Position numbers and translations under genes: made by a program. The notes under the pieces are model-generated. The model was not told the origin of the DNA, made no database searches, and saw nothing but the letters and a program-made list of their open reading frames with translations. Below, piece after piece: positions 35,533 through 43,061 of a stretch of 64,000 nucleotides of DNA; position 1 is the stretch's first letter; each line of letters starts with the position of its first letter. Source of the stretch: Lysobacter lycopersici (lineage in GTDB: Bacteria > Pseudomonadota > Gammaproteobacteria > Xanthomonadales > Xanthomonadaceae); assembly GCF_007556775.1 (NCBI RefSeq), contig NZ_CP041742.1, positions 1,240,001 to 1,304,000 of the forward strand, given 5' to 3'.

Positions 35533-35595
35533 GAGCGCCCATTTGGGCGCGACGGGATTTGCGCAGAAATGTCGCGCCCAAATGGGCGCTCCTAC
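35529..35595. repeat. GTAG-ended palindromic repeat with stop codons at both ends
   Basis: Nearly perfect inverted repeat: GTAGGAGCGCCCATTTGGGC at the left and GCCCAAATGGGCGCTCCTAC at the right (ends 35529 and 35595), loop GACGGGATTTGCGCAGAAATG. The left GTAG supplies the TAG of the plus-strand yceI; the right end, read on the minus strand, supplies the TAG of the glutaredoxin gene. Confidence 0.9.
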
Positions 35596-35819
35596 GGGCC
35601 GAGGAATCGCTCCAGCTTCGCCACGTCGAACGGCCACTCCAGCTCGACGCCGCGATCCTCGTCGCGCAGCACCGGCACGCGGATGCCGTAGCGTTGCTCC
35701 AGCGCCTCGTCGCCGTCGACGAACACGCTCTCGAATTCCGGCGCCCGGACCTCGGCCAGCAGCCCCAGCGCGAGGTCGCAGAGGTGGCAGTCGTCGCGCT
35801 GGTACAGGGTCAGTCGCAT
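35592..35819 (-). CDS. glutaredoxin family protein
   Basis: A 75-residue thioredoxin-fold protein with the redox motif CHLC near the N-terminus (LYQRDDCHLCDLA) and the cis-Pro segment IRVPVL. This is the DUF836/glutaredoxin-2-like class common in xanthomonads. The stop codon TAG overlaps the end of the adjacent palindromic repeat. It is divergent from sdaA, 17 bp apart. Confidence 0.9.
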   Translation of the reverse strand: MRLTLYQRDDCHLCDLALGLLAEVRAPEFESVFVDGDEALEQRYGIRVPVLRDEDRGVELEWPFDVAKLERFLGP

Positions 35820-35836
35820 CGGCCTAGAATACCGGC

Positions 35837-37219
35837 ATGGCCGTCAGCACTTTCGATTTGTACAAGATCGGCATCGGGCCGAGTTCCTCGCACACGGTCG
35901 GGCCGATGCGTGCCGCCGCGCGTTTCGTCGAGAAGTGGCTGGTCGAGTCCGGACGCCTCGACGACGTCGCGCGCATCCGCGCCGAGGTGTTCGGTTCGCT
36001 GGCGCTGACCGGCCGCGGCCACGGTACCGACAAGGCGGTGCTGATGGGCCTCGAGGGCCACTGGCCGAACCTGATCGACCCGGACGTGATTCCCGCCGCG
36101 CTCGAACGCATCCGTTCGACGAAGCAACTGCGCCTGCACGGCCAGCGCGAGATCGCCTTCGACGAAAAGACCGACCTGGTGATGAACAAGCGGCAGAAGC
36201 TGCCGTTCCACACCAATGGCATGCGCTTCGCTGCGTTCGATGCGGAAGGCGGCGAAATCGCCTCGCGCGACTACTACTCGGTCGGCGGCGGTTTCGTCGT
36301 CAACCAGGACGAGGCCGCGGAAGACCGCATCGTCGCCGACACGACGGAGCTGGCGTTCCCGTTCCACACCGGCGCCGAACTGCTCGCGCAAAGCGAACGC
36401 AGTGGCTTGCCGATCGCGCGACTGATGTTCGAAAACGAGAAAGCCTGGCGCAGCGAAGGCGAGATCGTGTCCGGCCTGCGCGAACTCTGGCGCGCGATGC
36501 AGGACTGCGTCGCCCGCGGCATCCGCGAAACCGGCACCCTGCCCGGCGGCCTGCACGTCGCCCGACGCGCGCCGGCGCTGTTCGCGGAATTGTCGTCGCG
36601 ACCCGAAGCCGCGATGCGCGATCCGCTGACCGTGCTCGACTGGGTGAATCTGTACGCGCTGGCGGTGAACGAGGAAAACGCCGCCGGCGGGCGCGTCGTC
36701 ACCGCACCGACCAACGGCGCGGCCGGGATCATCCCCGCGGTGCTGCACTACTACGACCGCTTCTGCCCCGGCGCATCGGAACAGGGCGTGTTCGATTTCC
36801 TGCTCACCGCGTCCGCGGTCGGCATCCTGTACAAGGAAAACGCTTCGATCAGCGGCGCCGAAGTCGGCTGCCAGGGCGAAGTCGGGGTGGCCTGCTCCAT
36901 GGCCGCCGCCGGTCTCACCGCCGCGCTCGGCGGAACGCCGGGGCAGATCGAGAACGCCGCCGAGATCGGCATGGAACACAACCTCGGCCTGACCTGCGAT
37001 CCCATCGGCGGGCTGGTGCAGATTCCCTGCATCGAACGCAACGCGATGGGTTCGGTCAAGGCGATCAACGCCTCGCGCATGGCGCTGCGCGGCGACGGCA
37101 AGCACAAGGTCAGCCTGGACAAGGTGATCAAGACCATGCGCGACACCGGCCGCGACATGCAGGACAAGTACAAGGAAACCAGCCGCGGCGGACTCGCGGT
37201 GAACGTGATCGAGTGTTGA
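35837..37219 (+). CDS. sdaA: L-serine ammonia-lyase (iron-sulfur type)
   Basis: Deaminates L-serine to pyruvate with a 4Fe-4S cluster. Single-chain form of 460 residues: beta domain start [22 protein letters not shown] and alpha domain with cluster cysteines in [36 protein letters not shown]. The C-terminal residue is a Cys (NVIEC), the tail known in Legionella serine dehydratase to enter the active site and cap the cluster. The first cassette cluster begins about 90 bp after its stop. Confidence 0.96.
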   Translation: MAVSTFDLYKIGIGPSSSHTVGPMRAAARFVEKWLVESGRLDDVARIRAEVFGSLALTGRGHGTDKAVLMGLEGHWPNLIDPDVIPAALERIRSTKQLRLHGQREIAFDEKTDLVMNKRQKLPFHTNGMRFAAFDAEGGEIASRDYYSVGGGFVVNQDEAAEDRIVADTTELAFPFHTGAELLAQSERSGLPIARLMFENEKAWRSEGEIVSGLRELWRAMQDCVARGIRETGTLPGGLHVARRAPALFAELSSRPEAAMRDPLTVLDWVNLYALAVNEENAAGGRVVTAPTNGAAGIIPAVLHYYDRFCPGASEQGVFDFLLTASAVGILYKENASISGAEVGCQGEVGVACSMAAAGLTAALGGTPGQIENAAEIGMEHNLGLTCDPIGGLVQIPCIERNAMGSVKAINASRMALRGDGKHKVSLDKVIKTMRDTGRDMQDKYKETSRGGLAVNVIEC

Positions 37220-37331
37220 CGCAGGAACCGGGATTGTCCGACTCCTTCCTTGCTGCGTTTAGCCCGCAATATCCGATATCACGGTGAGCTCGTCGTATAA
37301 ACCATAGTTAGGCAACACAAGGGAGTGAATC

Positions 37332-37826
37332 GTGACTTTGCCAAAAAACAAGCAAATCATTGGGTTCATTGCCTGGCTCGCGGTCAGCTTCATTGCCGCC
37401 GCAATTGGCAGCGCCGCGTCCATACAGGCTGGCCCGTTCTATACGCAGCTCATACGCCCGGAGTGGGCGCCGCCGCCCAACTTGTTCGGTCCGGTTTGGA
37501 CAATTCTTTATGCGCTCATGGGCATTTCGGCATGGCTGGTCTGGCGTGCCGGAGGGTTTCGCGCTTCACGTACAGCCCTCACTTTGTTTCTGGTGCAACT
37601 GGCAGTCAACGCGCTCTGGAGCTGGCTGTTCTTCGGATGGCATTTGGGCGGCTTGGCTTTCGCAGACATCGTTCTGCTTTGGGTGCTCATCATTGCAACG
37701 CTAATTGCATTCTGGCGTGTCAGGCCGTTGGCGGGCACGCTGCTAATTCCGTACCTGCTTTGGGTCAGCTTCGCCTCCGCACTCAACTTTTCAGTCTGGC
37801 AACTCAATCCGCAGATTCTAGGGTAG
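37332..37826 (+). CDS. tspO: TspO/MBR family tryptophan-rich sensory protein (cassette gene)
   Basis: A 164-residue inner-membrane protein of five helices with the TspO signature RPEWAPPPNLFGPVWTILYALMG, and later VQLAVNALWSWLFFGWH and PYLLWVSFASALNFSVW. TspO proteins bind porphyrins and cholesterol-like ligands and affect tetrapyrrole and stress responses. GTG start with an AAGGGA ribosome site. It is the first cassette of cluster 1, between the core site at 37307 and the attC at 37838. Confidence 0.93.
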   Translation: MTLPKNKQIIGFIAWLAVSFIAAAIGSAASIQAGPFYTQLIRPEWAPPPNLFGPVWTILYALMGISAWLVWRAGGFRASRTALTLFLVQLAVNALWSWLFFGWHLGGLAFADIVLLWVLIIATLIAFWRVRPLAGTLLIPYLLWVSFASALNFSVWQLNPQILG

Positions 37827-37837
37827 CGGGGCGTGTT

Positions 37838-37949
37838 GCCTAACAATGCGTTCAAGCCGAAATTGCATCGCTACGCCGTCAACATGGCAGAAAGAGCTTG
37901 CCATGTTGCCAGCTACGCGCTGCAATTCGGCTTAACTTGAGCGTTAGGT
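37838..37949 (+). other. attC site 1 (112 bp)
   Basis: R'' box GCCTAAC (37838-37844) and R' box GTTAGGT (37943-37949), both matching the consensus. Between them the arms TTCAAGCCGAAATTGCA and TGCAATTCGGCTTAACTTGA pair with the usual extrahelical bases, and a second inner hairpin (CAACATGGCA / TGCCATGTTG) makes the site long. Confidence 0.9.
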
Positions 37950-37952
37950 GCC

Positions 37953-38276
37953 ATGAAGCACATGGAAATCGCCAAAGTCGAGTTGCTGAGCAACGGCCAG
38001 GTTGCCGTCTCTCCGACTGTTGCTGATGGCCTGTACCAATACATCTATCGTGCGGCAGCAGGGGTAGAGTGGGTCGCCGAAGAGGGGCGGTTCTTGTCTC
38101 CCAGCCGCTACATGGCCGGAGCACCCTTCCCGCTTACAGCAGAGCAGCGCTTCCACAACTTGGCTAGCGCCGCCAGCTCAGAGCTCGGCATCCGCCCCAA
38201 AGTCTCGGCGAGCACGGCTTGGGTCGGGGTCCCTACTGATGTGCGCCGGAGCATCGAAGCGGCCTATAGTTCCTAA
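37953..38276 (+). CDS. cassette-encoded protein of unknown function
   Basis: A 107-residue protein starting 3 bp after the attC R' box, as cassette genes often do. Soluble, no signal or membrane helix; includes VADGLYQYIYRAAAGVEWVAEEGRFLSPS and VGVPTDVRRSIEAAY. I do not recognise a family. Its codon use is less GC-rich than that of native genes. Confidence 0.72.
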   Translation: MKHMEIAKVELLSNGQVAVSPTVADGLYQYIYRAAAGVEWVAEEGRFLSPSRYMAGAPFPLTAEQRFHNLASAASSELGIRPKVSASTAWVGVPTDVRRSIEAAYSS

Positions 38277-38291
38277 CCACCGGGGCTAGTC

Positions 38292-38351
38292 GCTCAACAA
38301 ATCATTCAAGCGGACGCGCATACCTCACGCCGCTTAACTCCAGCGTTAGGC
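38292..38351 (+). other. attC site 2 (60 bp)
   Basis: R'' box GCTCAAC (38292-38298) and R' box GTTAGGC (38345-38351), both matching consensus, 60 bp apart. Arms ATTCAAGCGG and CCGCTTAACT pair with the typical unpaired bases. This is a textbook 59-base element. Confidence 0.93.
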
Positions 38352-38359
38352 GCTTATCA

Positions 38360-38743
38360 ATGAGGCATGTCGCAGCGACATTTCACGAGTCGATCTTGCG
38401 CCGAGGCAAGTCACTGGAACAGTTCCTTGGCAGCGGCAACTCCAAGCCAGCGCCAACGATCAGGTGGATCGAGCTACGGCCTTCTACACAAGGCGTTGAG
38501 GTCTGGACCTTTGAGGTCCCAGATCTTGGTGGGCCAGACTCAACAGACGTCTATGAGTTCGGGGCTGACGACATTGATCAACCCGCCGCGTGTCTTGGCT
38601 CCCCTGGCGAGGCGCTCGCATTTGCGCATGAACAACTTGGGGCATCACCAGAACTGTGGGTCAACGCTGAAGTCATAGGTGACGAGTACTTAGACTACGT
38701 TGCTGCTGGGCGCCCCATTAACTGGCGTGCCAGACGCGCCTAA
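38360..38743 (+). CDS. cassette-encoded protein of unknown function
   Basis: A 127-residue soluble protein whose ATG lies 8 bp after the attC 2 core site. Contains WIELRPSTQGVEVWTFEVPDL, DVYEFGADDIDQ, and SPGEALAFAHEQLGASPELWVN. The acidic beta-rich pattern is not one I can name. It ends inside the next attC (stop overlaps the R'' box), the normal cassette layout. Confidence 0.72.
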   Translation: MRHVAATFHESILRRGKSLEQFLGSGNSKPAPTIRWIELRPSTQGVEVWTFEVPDLGGPDSTDVYEFGADDIDQPAACLGSPGEALAFAHEQLGASPELWVNAEVIGDEYLDYVAAGRPINWRARRA

Positions 38744-38783
38744 CAATTCGTTCAAGCCGAGCCGGAGCTTCCTTCGGTTAGGT
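38738..38783 (+). other. attC site 3, right half lost
   Basis: The R'' box GCCTAAC (38738-38744) and left arm AATTCGTTCAAGCCGA are present, but the complementary right arm is missing. The sequence changes within about 30 bp to the end of an IS3-type element (TGGACACC from 38783). A GTTAGGT string at 38777-38783 is either a remnant core site or chance. Confidence 0.65.
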
Positions 38784-39019
38784 GGACACCCTGAACAAAC
38801 TTCAGGAGTGTCCCAATGCCAAAGCCAGGACCAAGAACCACCTACCGCTACAGCCCCGATTTCAAGGCCACCGCCGTCCGCCTGAGCCAGCTGCCGGGCG
38901 TCTCGGTCAGCGACGTTGCCCGATCGCTTTACATCCACCCTTTCATGTTGTCTCGTTGGCGCAGGCTGGCGCGCGAGGGGCTGATCGTGACGAAGGGTGT
39001 CGACGTGGATCCGGCGTCG
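38783..39019 (+). mobile_element. IS3-family remnant (left end plus start of orfA)
   Basis: Begins TGGACACCCTGAAC, a typical IS3-type end, and carries the ribosome site and first roughly 67 codons of an orfA transposase (TTYRYSPDFKATAVRLS..., HPFMLSRWRR, GVDVDP). There is no remaining orfA C-terminus, orfB or right end, so most of the element was deleted. Confidence 0.75.
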
Positions 39020-39301
39020 AAATTGTTCCGCCTGACTCAGCTAATACTGCTGCTTGCCGCGTTCCTTTCTGGCGCAGCAACGATTTTCCTTGGATTCTTC
39101 TATTTCTTGCTGTACTGCCGTTATCGCGATTTGTTCAACGAGGAAGGCCGCTACTTCGACCAGCAAAACGTGGTCGTGTACCACGAGCAAAACGGCCTTC
39201 TCATTGTTCCGACACTGGCCTTCTTGCTTCTTTCCCTACTGTTTTGCATTGCGTTTCTGGTTCGCCGTCGCGCAGCATCTGGCGCGGCAAGCGGCCCCTG
39301 A
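38816..39301 (+). CDS. chimeric ORF: IS3 orfA N-terminus fused to a cassette membrane protein
   Basis: 161 codons. Residues 1-67 are the helix-turn-helix part of an IS3-family orfA transposase. From about residue 68 the sequence becomes a two-helix membrane protein (helices about 72-101 and 127-149, with a polar loop GRYFDQQNVVVYHEQNG) that has no transposase similarity, and the ORF ends at an attC-like site. The simplest reading is a deletion that joined an IS inserted in attC 3 to the next cassette gene, removing its original start. Whether the fusion is translated is unknown; the IS ribosome site is intact (CAGGAG). Confidence 0.7.
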   Translation: MPKPGPRTTYRYSPDFKATAVRLSQLPGVSVSDVARSLYIHPFMLSRWRRLAREGLIVTKGVDVDPASKLFRLTQLILLLAAFLSGAATIFLGFFYFLLYCRYRDLFNEEGRYFDQQNVVVYHEQNGLLIVPTLAFLLLSLLFCIAFLVRRRAASGAASGP

Positions 39302-39355
39302 GCATTCATTCAAGCAGACGCCGCTTCGCGGTTCGACTTGGCTCGGGCGTTAGCT
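39297..39355 (+). other. attC-like site 4, degenerate
   Basis: The left part reads CCTGAGCATTCATTCAAGC where CCTAACAATTCATTCAAGC is expected, so the R'' box is damaged. The arms ACGCCGCTTCGCGG and the right end GGGCGTTAGCT (R' GTTAGCT, one mismatch) are in place, total about 59 bp. Confidence 0.7.
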
Positions 39356-39357
39356 TC

Positions 39358-39440
39358 GTAGGATGGGTTGAGCCGAAGGCGATACCCATCACCCTCATGA
39401 ACCGACAATGATGGGTATTGCTGCGCTCCACCCATCCTAC
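39358..39440. repeat. GTAG-ended palindromic repeat
   Basis: GTAGGATGGGT (39358-39368) and ACCCATCCTAC (39430-39440) are perfect inverted ends, with inner arms GATACCCATC / GATGGGTAT. It abuts the last attC-like site of cluster 1. Confidence 0.85.
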
Positions 39441-39587
39441 TGAGTTCCCTGCATCGGCAGCGAACACGCTGGTGCGAAACATCCTCGCCGACCTTGCTTC
39501 GCGCCTCGCCCCAAACGTGACCGAGTGCCGATTCGGCAAAGCCACGCGCCCGTCGCCGGATGGCGCCGTCCGTCCGGACAGGTGCGC

Positions 39588-41852
39588 ATGGCCATAGCTT
39601 CGGCCTATAGTCCGGACATGCGCGCCGGGGGGGCTAGCATCATCCGCTGGGGACTGCTGACCGGGCTGTACTTCGCCGGCACGGTCGTCGCCAGCCTGTA
39701 CCTGCGCACCCCGCAGGACATCACCCTGTTCTGGCCCTGCGCCGGCATCGGCTACGCCCTCGTGCTGCGCTACGGCACGCGCGCCGCCGCGGTCATCCCC
39801 GTCGGCATCCTGCTCATGCACTTGCTGCTGGTGCCGGTGCCGCCGCTGTTCCTGCCGTTCTCGGTCGGTAGCAACCTCTTCGGCGCGCTCGCCGCCGGCG
39901 CCTACGTCAGGCGGCGCCACCCGCAACCGCTGCGCCTCGTCTCCGCCGACGGATTGCTGCTGCTGCGCGGCGGACTGCTGCTCGCCATCGTCAGCACCAC
40001 CATCGGCAGCGCTGGCCTGGTCGTCGCCGGCATCGTTCCGTTCCACGAAATCGGCGATGCGGTTCCGTTGTGGTTCCTCGGCGACCTGCTCGGCGTGACC
40101 TCGACCACGCCCGGCCTGATGCTGCTGTTCGCGCAATACGACGGCGAAAGCGCACCCGCGCGTCCGCGTGCGGGATACAGCCGTGCCGAACACGCCGCAT
40201 GGGTGCTCGCGCTGGGCATCAGCCTCAGCCTGCTGTTCCTCACCGGCCGCGCGGGCAGCCCGTACGCGCTCGGCCTGGTCAGCCTGCCGCTGGCGGCGCT
40301 GATGTGGTCGGCGGTGCGCTTCAGTCCCTTGTGGACCACCATCGCCACCTTCGCCACGGTGGTGTTCCTCAGCCTGACCACCGGCCTCGGGCTCGGCAGC
40401 TTCATCCGCCCGCCTTCGGCGACGGATGCGTCGCTGCTGATGCTGCTGCTGTGCGTGATCTCGGTGCTGCCGCTGCTGCTGTCGGCCTCCGACCACGAGA
40501 AACGCCTCGCCAGTGCGGCGTTGTACCGACGTGCGACGCGCGACCCGGTCACCGGATTGCTGAATCGCACGGCCTTCGCCGAACGCGCGCGCCAGCGCCT
40601 CGCCGCGTCCGACGGGCCGCTCGCCCTGCTCCACCTCGACCTCGACCAGTTCAAGCTGGTGAATACCTCGGGCGGGCACGCCGCCGGCGACGAGTTGTTG
40701 CGCAACATCGCCGGGCTGGTGCAGGCCGAAGCCGGCGCGAATGCGCTGGTCGCGCGCGTCGGCGGCGACGAATTCGCGCTGCTGGCCGATGCCGGACAGG
40801 ACGCGGCGACGGAATCGGCGCGCAGGTTGATCTCCGGCATCGAGGCGCTGCGCCCGGCCTGGAACGGCAACATGCTGGCGATCACCACCAGCATCGGCAT
40901 CGTGCCCAGCCGCCCGCCGCACGACGACCTCGACACCCTGCTTTCGCTGGCCGCCGCCGCCTGCGCCGCGGCCAAGGAACACGGCGGCGGGAGATTCCGC
41001 ATCGCCTTGCCGGACAGCGACGAAACCCGCCTGCGCACCGCGGGCATGCGTTCGGCGATGCGCGTGCGCGCGGCGATCGAGGAACGCCGCTTCGTGCCGT
41101 ATTGCCAGTCGATCGTGCCGCTGCACGCCAGGCACGACCACGGCCGCCATTTCGAAGTGCTGCTGCGCATGGTGGAAGCCGACGGCAGCCTGCTGCCGCC
41201 GGCCGAGTTCATCGCAGCCGCCGAACGCTACCAGCTCGGCCCGCGCCTGGACCGGCACGTGGTCGACCTGGTGCTGGACTGGATGGAACAGCACCCGGAA
41301 GCGACCGACGGCATCGGCATGTGCTGCATCAACCTCGGCGGCGGCACCCTGGTCGACGACGAATTCCGCGATGCCCTGCATGCGCGCCTGCATCGTGGAT
41401 ATTTCCCGCCCAATCGCCTGTGTTTCGAAATCACCGAAACCAGCGTCGCCCGCGACCGCGCGCGCGCCCAGCGCTTCATCGGCCGCATGCGCGAGCTCGG
41501 TTGCCGCTTCGCGCTCGACGACTTCGGCACCGGCTTCTGTTCCTTCAGCTACCTGCGCGACCTCGACGTGGATTTCCTCAAGATCGACGGCAGCTTCGTG
41601 CGCGACATGGACGCCTCGCCGCTGGCCGGCGCGGTGGTGCGCTCGATCACCGACATCGCCCACGTGCTGGACAAGCGCGCCATCGCCGAGCACGTCGAGG
41701 ACATGCGCCAGCACGAGGCGCTGGCGAGGATCGGCGTGGATTACGTGCAGGGCTACGCGATCGACCGGCCGGTGCCGATCGACGATTACTTCGCGCCCGT
41801 CGGCCCGCGTTCGACCGCGTCCGTCGCCGCGGCCTCGCTGTCGCGGCCCTAG
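39588..41852 (+). CDS. MASE1-GGDEF-EAL cyclic-di-GMP protein
   Basis: About 754 residues. The N-terminal 300 residues are a MASE1-like membrane sensor with about eight helices (TPQDITLFWPCAGIGYALVLRYG). Next is a GGDEF domain with an intact active site (VGGDEFALL) but no RxxD inhibitory site just upstream, then an EAL domain in which the metal and catalytic residues are kept: EVLLRM, INLGGG, FEITET, DDFGTG, LKIDGSF, AEHVED. It may therefore both make and break down c-di-GMP. Start is uncertain; ATG 39588 has an AGGT site, ATG 39618 is an alternative. Confidence 0.93.
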   Translation: MAIASAYSPDMRAGGASIIRWGLLTGLYFAGTVVASLYLRTPQDITLFWPCAGIGYALVLRYGTRAAAVIPVGILLMHLLLVPVPPLFLPFSVGSNLFGALAAGAYVRRRHPQPLRLVSADGLLLLRGGLLLAIVSTTIGSAGLVVAGIVPFHEIGDAVPLWFLGDLLGVTSTTPGLMLLFAQYDGESAPARPRAGYSRAEHAAWVLALGISLSLLFLTGRAGSPYALGLVSLPLAALMWSAVRFSPLWTTIATFATVVFLSLTTGLGLGSFIRPPSATDASLLMLLLCVISVLPLLLSASDHEKRLASAALYRRATRDPVTGLLNRTAFAERARQRLAASDGPLALLHLDLDQFKLVNTSGGHAAGDELLRNIAGLVQAEAGANALVARVGGDEFALLADAGQDAATESARRLISGIEALRPAWNGNMLAITTSIGIVPSRPPHDDLDTLLSLAAAACAAAKEHGGGRFRIALPDSDETRLRTAGMRSAMRVRAAIEERRFVPYCQSIVPLHARHDHGRHFEVLLRMVEADGSLLPPAEFIAAAERYQLGPRLDRHVVDLVLDWMEQHPEATDGIGMCCINLGGGTLVDDEFRDALHARLHRGYFPPNRLCFEITETSVARDRARAQRFIGRMRELGCRFALDDFGTGFCSFSYLRDLDVDFLKIDGSFVRDMDASPLAGAVVRSITDIAHVLDKRAIAEHVEDMRQHEALARIGVDYVQGYAIDRPVPIDDYFAPVGPRSTASVAAASLSRP

Positions 41853-41876
41853 CCGTCGCCGTCGTCGGCAAGCGCG

Positions 41877-41965
41877 CAGGGCGCAACAAGCGCAGCGCAT
41901 TGCGCCGCATGCATCCCGGACTTCACCGATTTCGGCGCAATACGCCTTCGGCTATTGCGCCCTAC
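41877..41965. repeat. GTAG-ended repeat of the GGGCGCAAT type
   Basis: Right arm GGCGCAATACGCC...GGCTATTGCGCCCTAC (ends 41965) and a diverged left arm CAGGGCGCAAC...GCATTGCGCC (from 41877). Same family as 54198-54286. Confidence 0.75.
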
Positions 41966-41972
41966 CGACTGA

Positions 41973-43061
41973 TCACACCGTCCCCCCGATCCGCAGCACG
42001 TCGTCGAGCAGCGCGGCGGCGGTGACCGCCGCGCCCGCGCCCGGACCCTGGATCAGCAGCGGCTGGCGGCGATAGCGGTCCGACCAGATCGCGACGCGGT
42101 TGTCGCTGCCGCTGCCGCCGAGCAGCACGTCGCCGGCGGCCAGCGCTTCCAGCCCGACGCGCGCACGGCCGCTTTCGTCGAGCCGCGCAACGTAGCGCAG
42201 CTTCTTTCCGTCCCTGTAGGCGGCGGCGAAGCGTTCGCGCAGCGGCACGTCGAGCGATTCGAGCGCCGCATCGACACACTCGCGCGGCAACGCGGCGAGC
42301 TTGGGCGCTACCAGCGATTCGACTTCGACCGCCGTCGATTCGAGTTCCACGCCCGCGCTGCGCGCGAGGATCAGCAATTTGCGCCGCACGTCCTCGCCGG
42401 ACAGGTCCTCGCGTGGATCCGGTTCGGTGTAGCCGGCATCGCGCGCCTCGCGCACGAAACCCGAGAACGGACGCATGCCGTCGTAGCGGTCGCACAGCCA
42501 CGCCAGCGAACCCGAGAGCACGCCGGCGATGGCGTGGATGCGGTCGCCGCCGGCCTGCAGTTCGCGCAGTGTGCGCAGCAATGGCAGGCCCGCGCCGACG
42601 GTCGCGGAATCGCCGTAACGCGCATCGCCGCGCGCGCAGGCGTTGCGGATGTCGTGCCAGCGGGCGAGTTCGGTGCCCTGCCCGAGCTTGCACGCGGTGA
42701 CGACGTGGATGCCCAGCGCCAGCCATTGCGCATGCCGATCCGCAACCGCATCACTGGCGGTCGCATCGATGACGATGCGCGCGCCGCGCGAACGGAACGC
42801 ATTCGCCACCTGGTCCAGCGAGGCGGCGATGCCGATGTCCGGTGCGGGCGCACGCAATGCGACGCCACGCTTGTCGCCCACCGCGCGCCGGCTGTTGGCG
42901 ACATGCACCAATTGCAGGCGACGGCCGAACGCGGTGCCCTGCCAGCGTTGCAACCGCGCCAGCACCGCGCTGCCGACGGTACCGGTGCCGAGCAACGCGA
43001 TCTGCGCCGGGCGTTCGACCTGCACCGTGTCGATTGCGGCCGAGGCCAGCGCGACGCTCAT
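41973..43061 (-). CDS. homoserine dehydrogenase (stand-alone)
   Basis: Reduces aspartate semialdehyde to homoserine. 362 residues, with the Rossmann motif IALLGTGTVGSAVLARL, VTACKLG and the substrate region GGDRIHAIAGVLSGSLAWL, DPREDLSG-EDVRRKLLILAR. It corresponds to the C-terminal enzyme of ThrA/MetL without the aspartokinase half and without an ACT domain. The ATG overlaps the metB stop, and the operon is preceded by a SAM riboswitch, so it probably supplies homoserine for methionine. Confidence 0.93.
   Translation of the reverse strand: MSVALASAAIDTVQVERPAQIALLGTGTVGSAVLARLQRWQGTAFGRRLQLVHVANSRRAVGDKRGVALRAPAPDIGIAASLDQVANAFRSRGARIVIDATASDAVADRHAQWLALGIHVVTACKLGQGTELARWHDIRNACARGDARYGDSATVGAGLPLLRTLRELQAGGDRIHAIAGVLSGSLAWLCDRYDGMRPFSGFVREARDAGYTEPDPREDLSGEDVRRKLLILARSAGVELESTAVEVESLVAPKLAALPRECVDAALESLDVPLRERFAAAYRDGKKLRYVARLDESGRARVGLEALAAGDVLLGGSGSDNRVAIWSDRYRRQPLLIQGPGAGAAVTAAALLDDVLRIGGTV

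Larger units (their letters stand above)
37307..39355 (+). mobile_element. integrase-less integron cassette cluster 1 (CALIN-like)
   Basis: Four short plus-strand genes, each followed by an attC-type site, with no integrase in the window. It starts at an isolated core site GTTAGGC (37307-37313) and carries TspO, two unknown soluble proteins and an IS3/membrane-protein chimera. The repeated attC phrase is AACAATTCGTTCAAGC or AACAAATCATTCAAGC at the left and GCGTTAGG at the right. Genes here have lower GC and non-native codon use compared with the neighbours. Confidence 0.85.

Noticed and set aside
38777-38783. GTTAGGT as a functional R' box of attC 3
   Set aside because: It is 46 bp from R'' with no complementary right arm, and abuts the IS end, so it is more likely chance or part of the IS junction.
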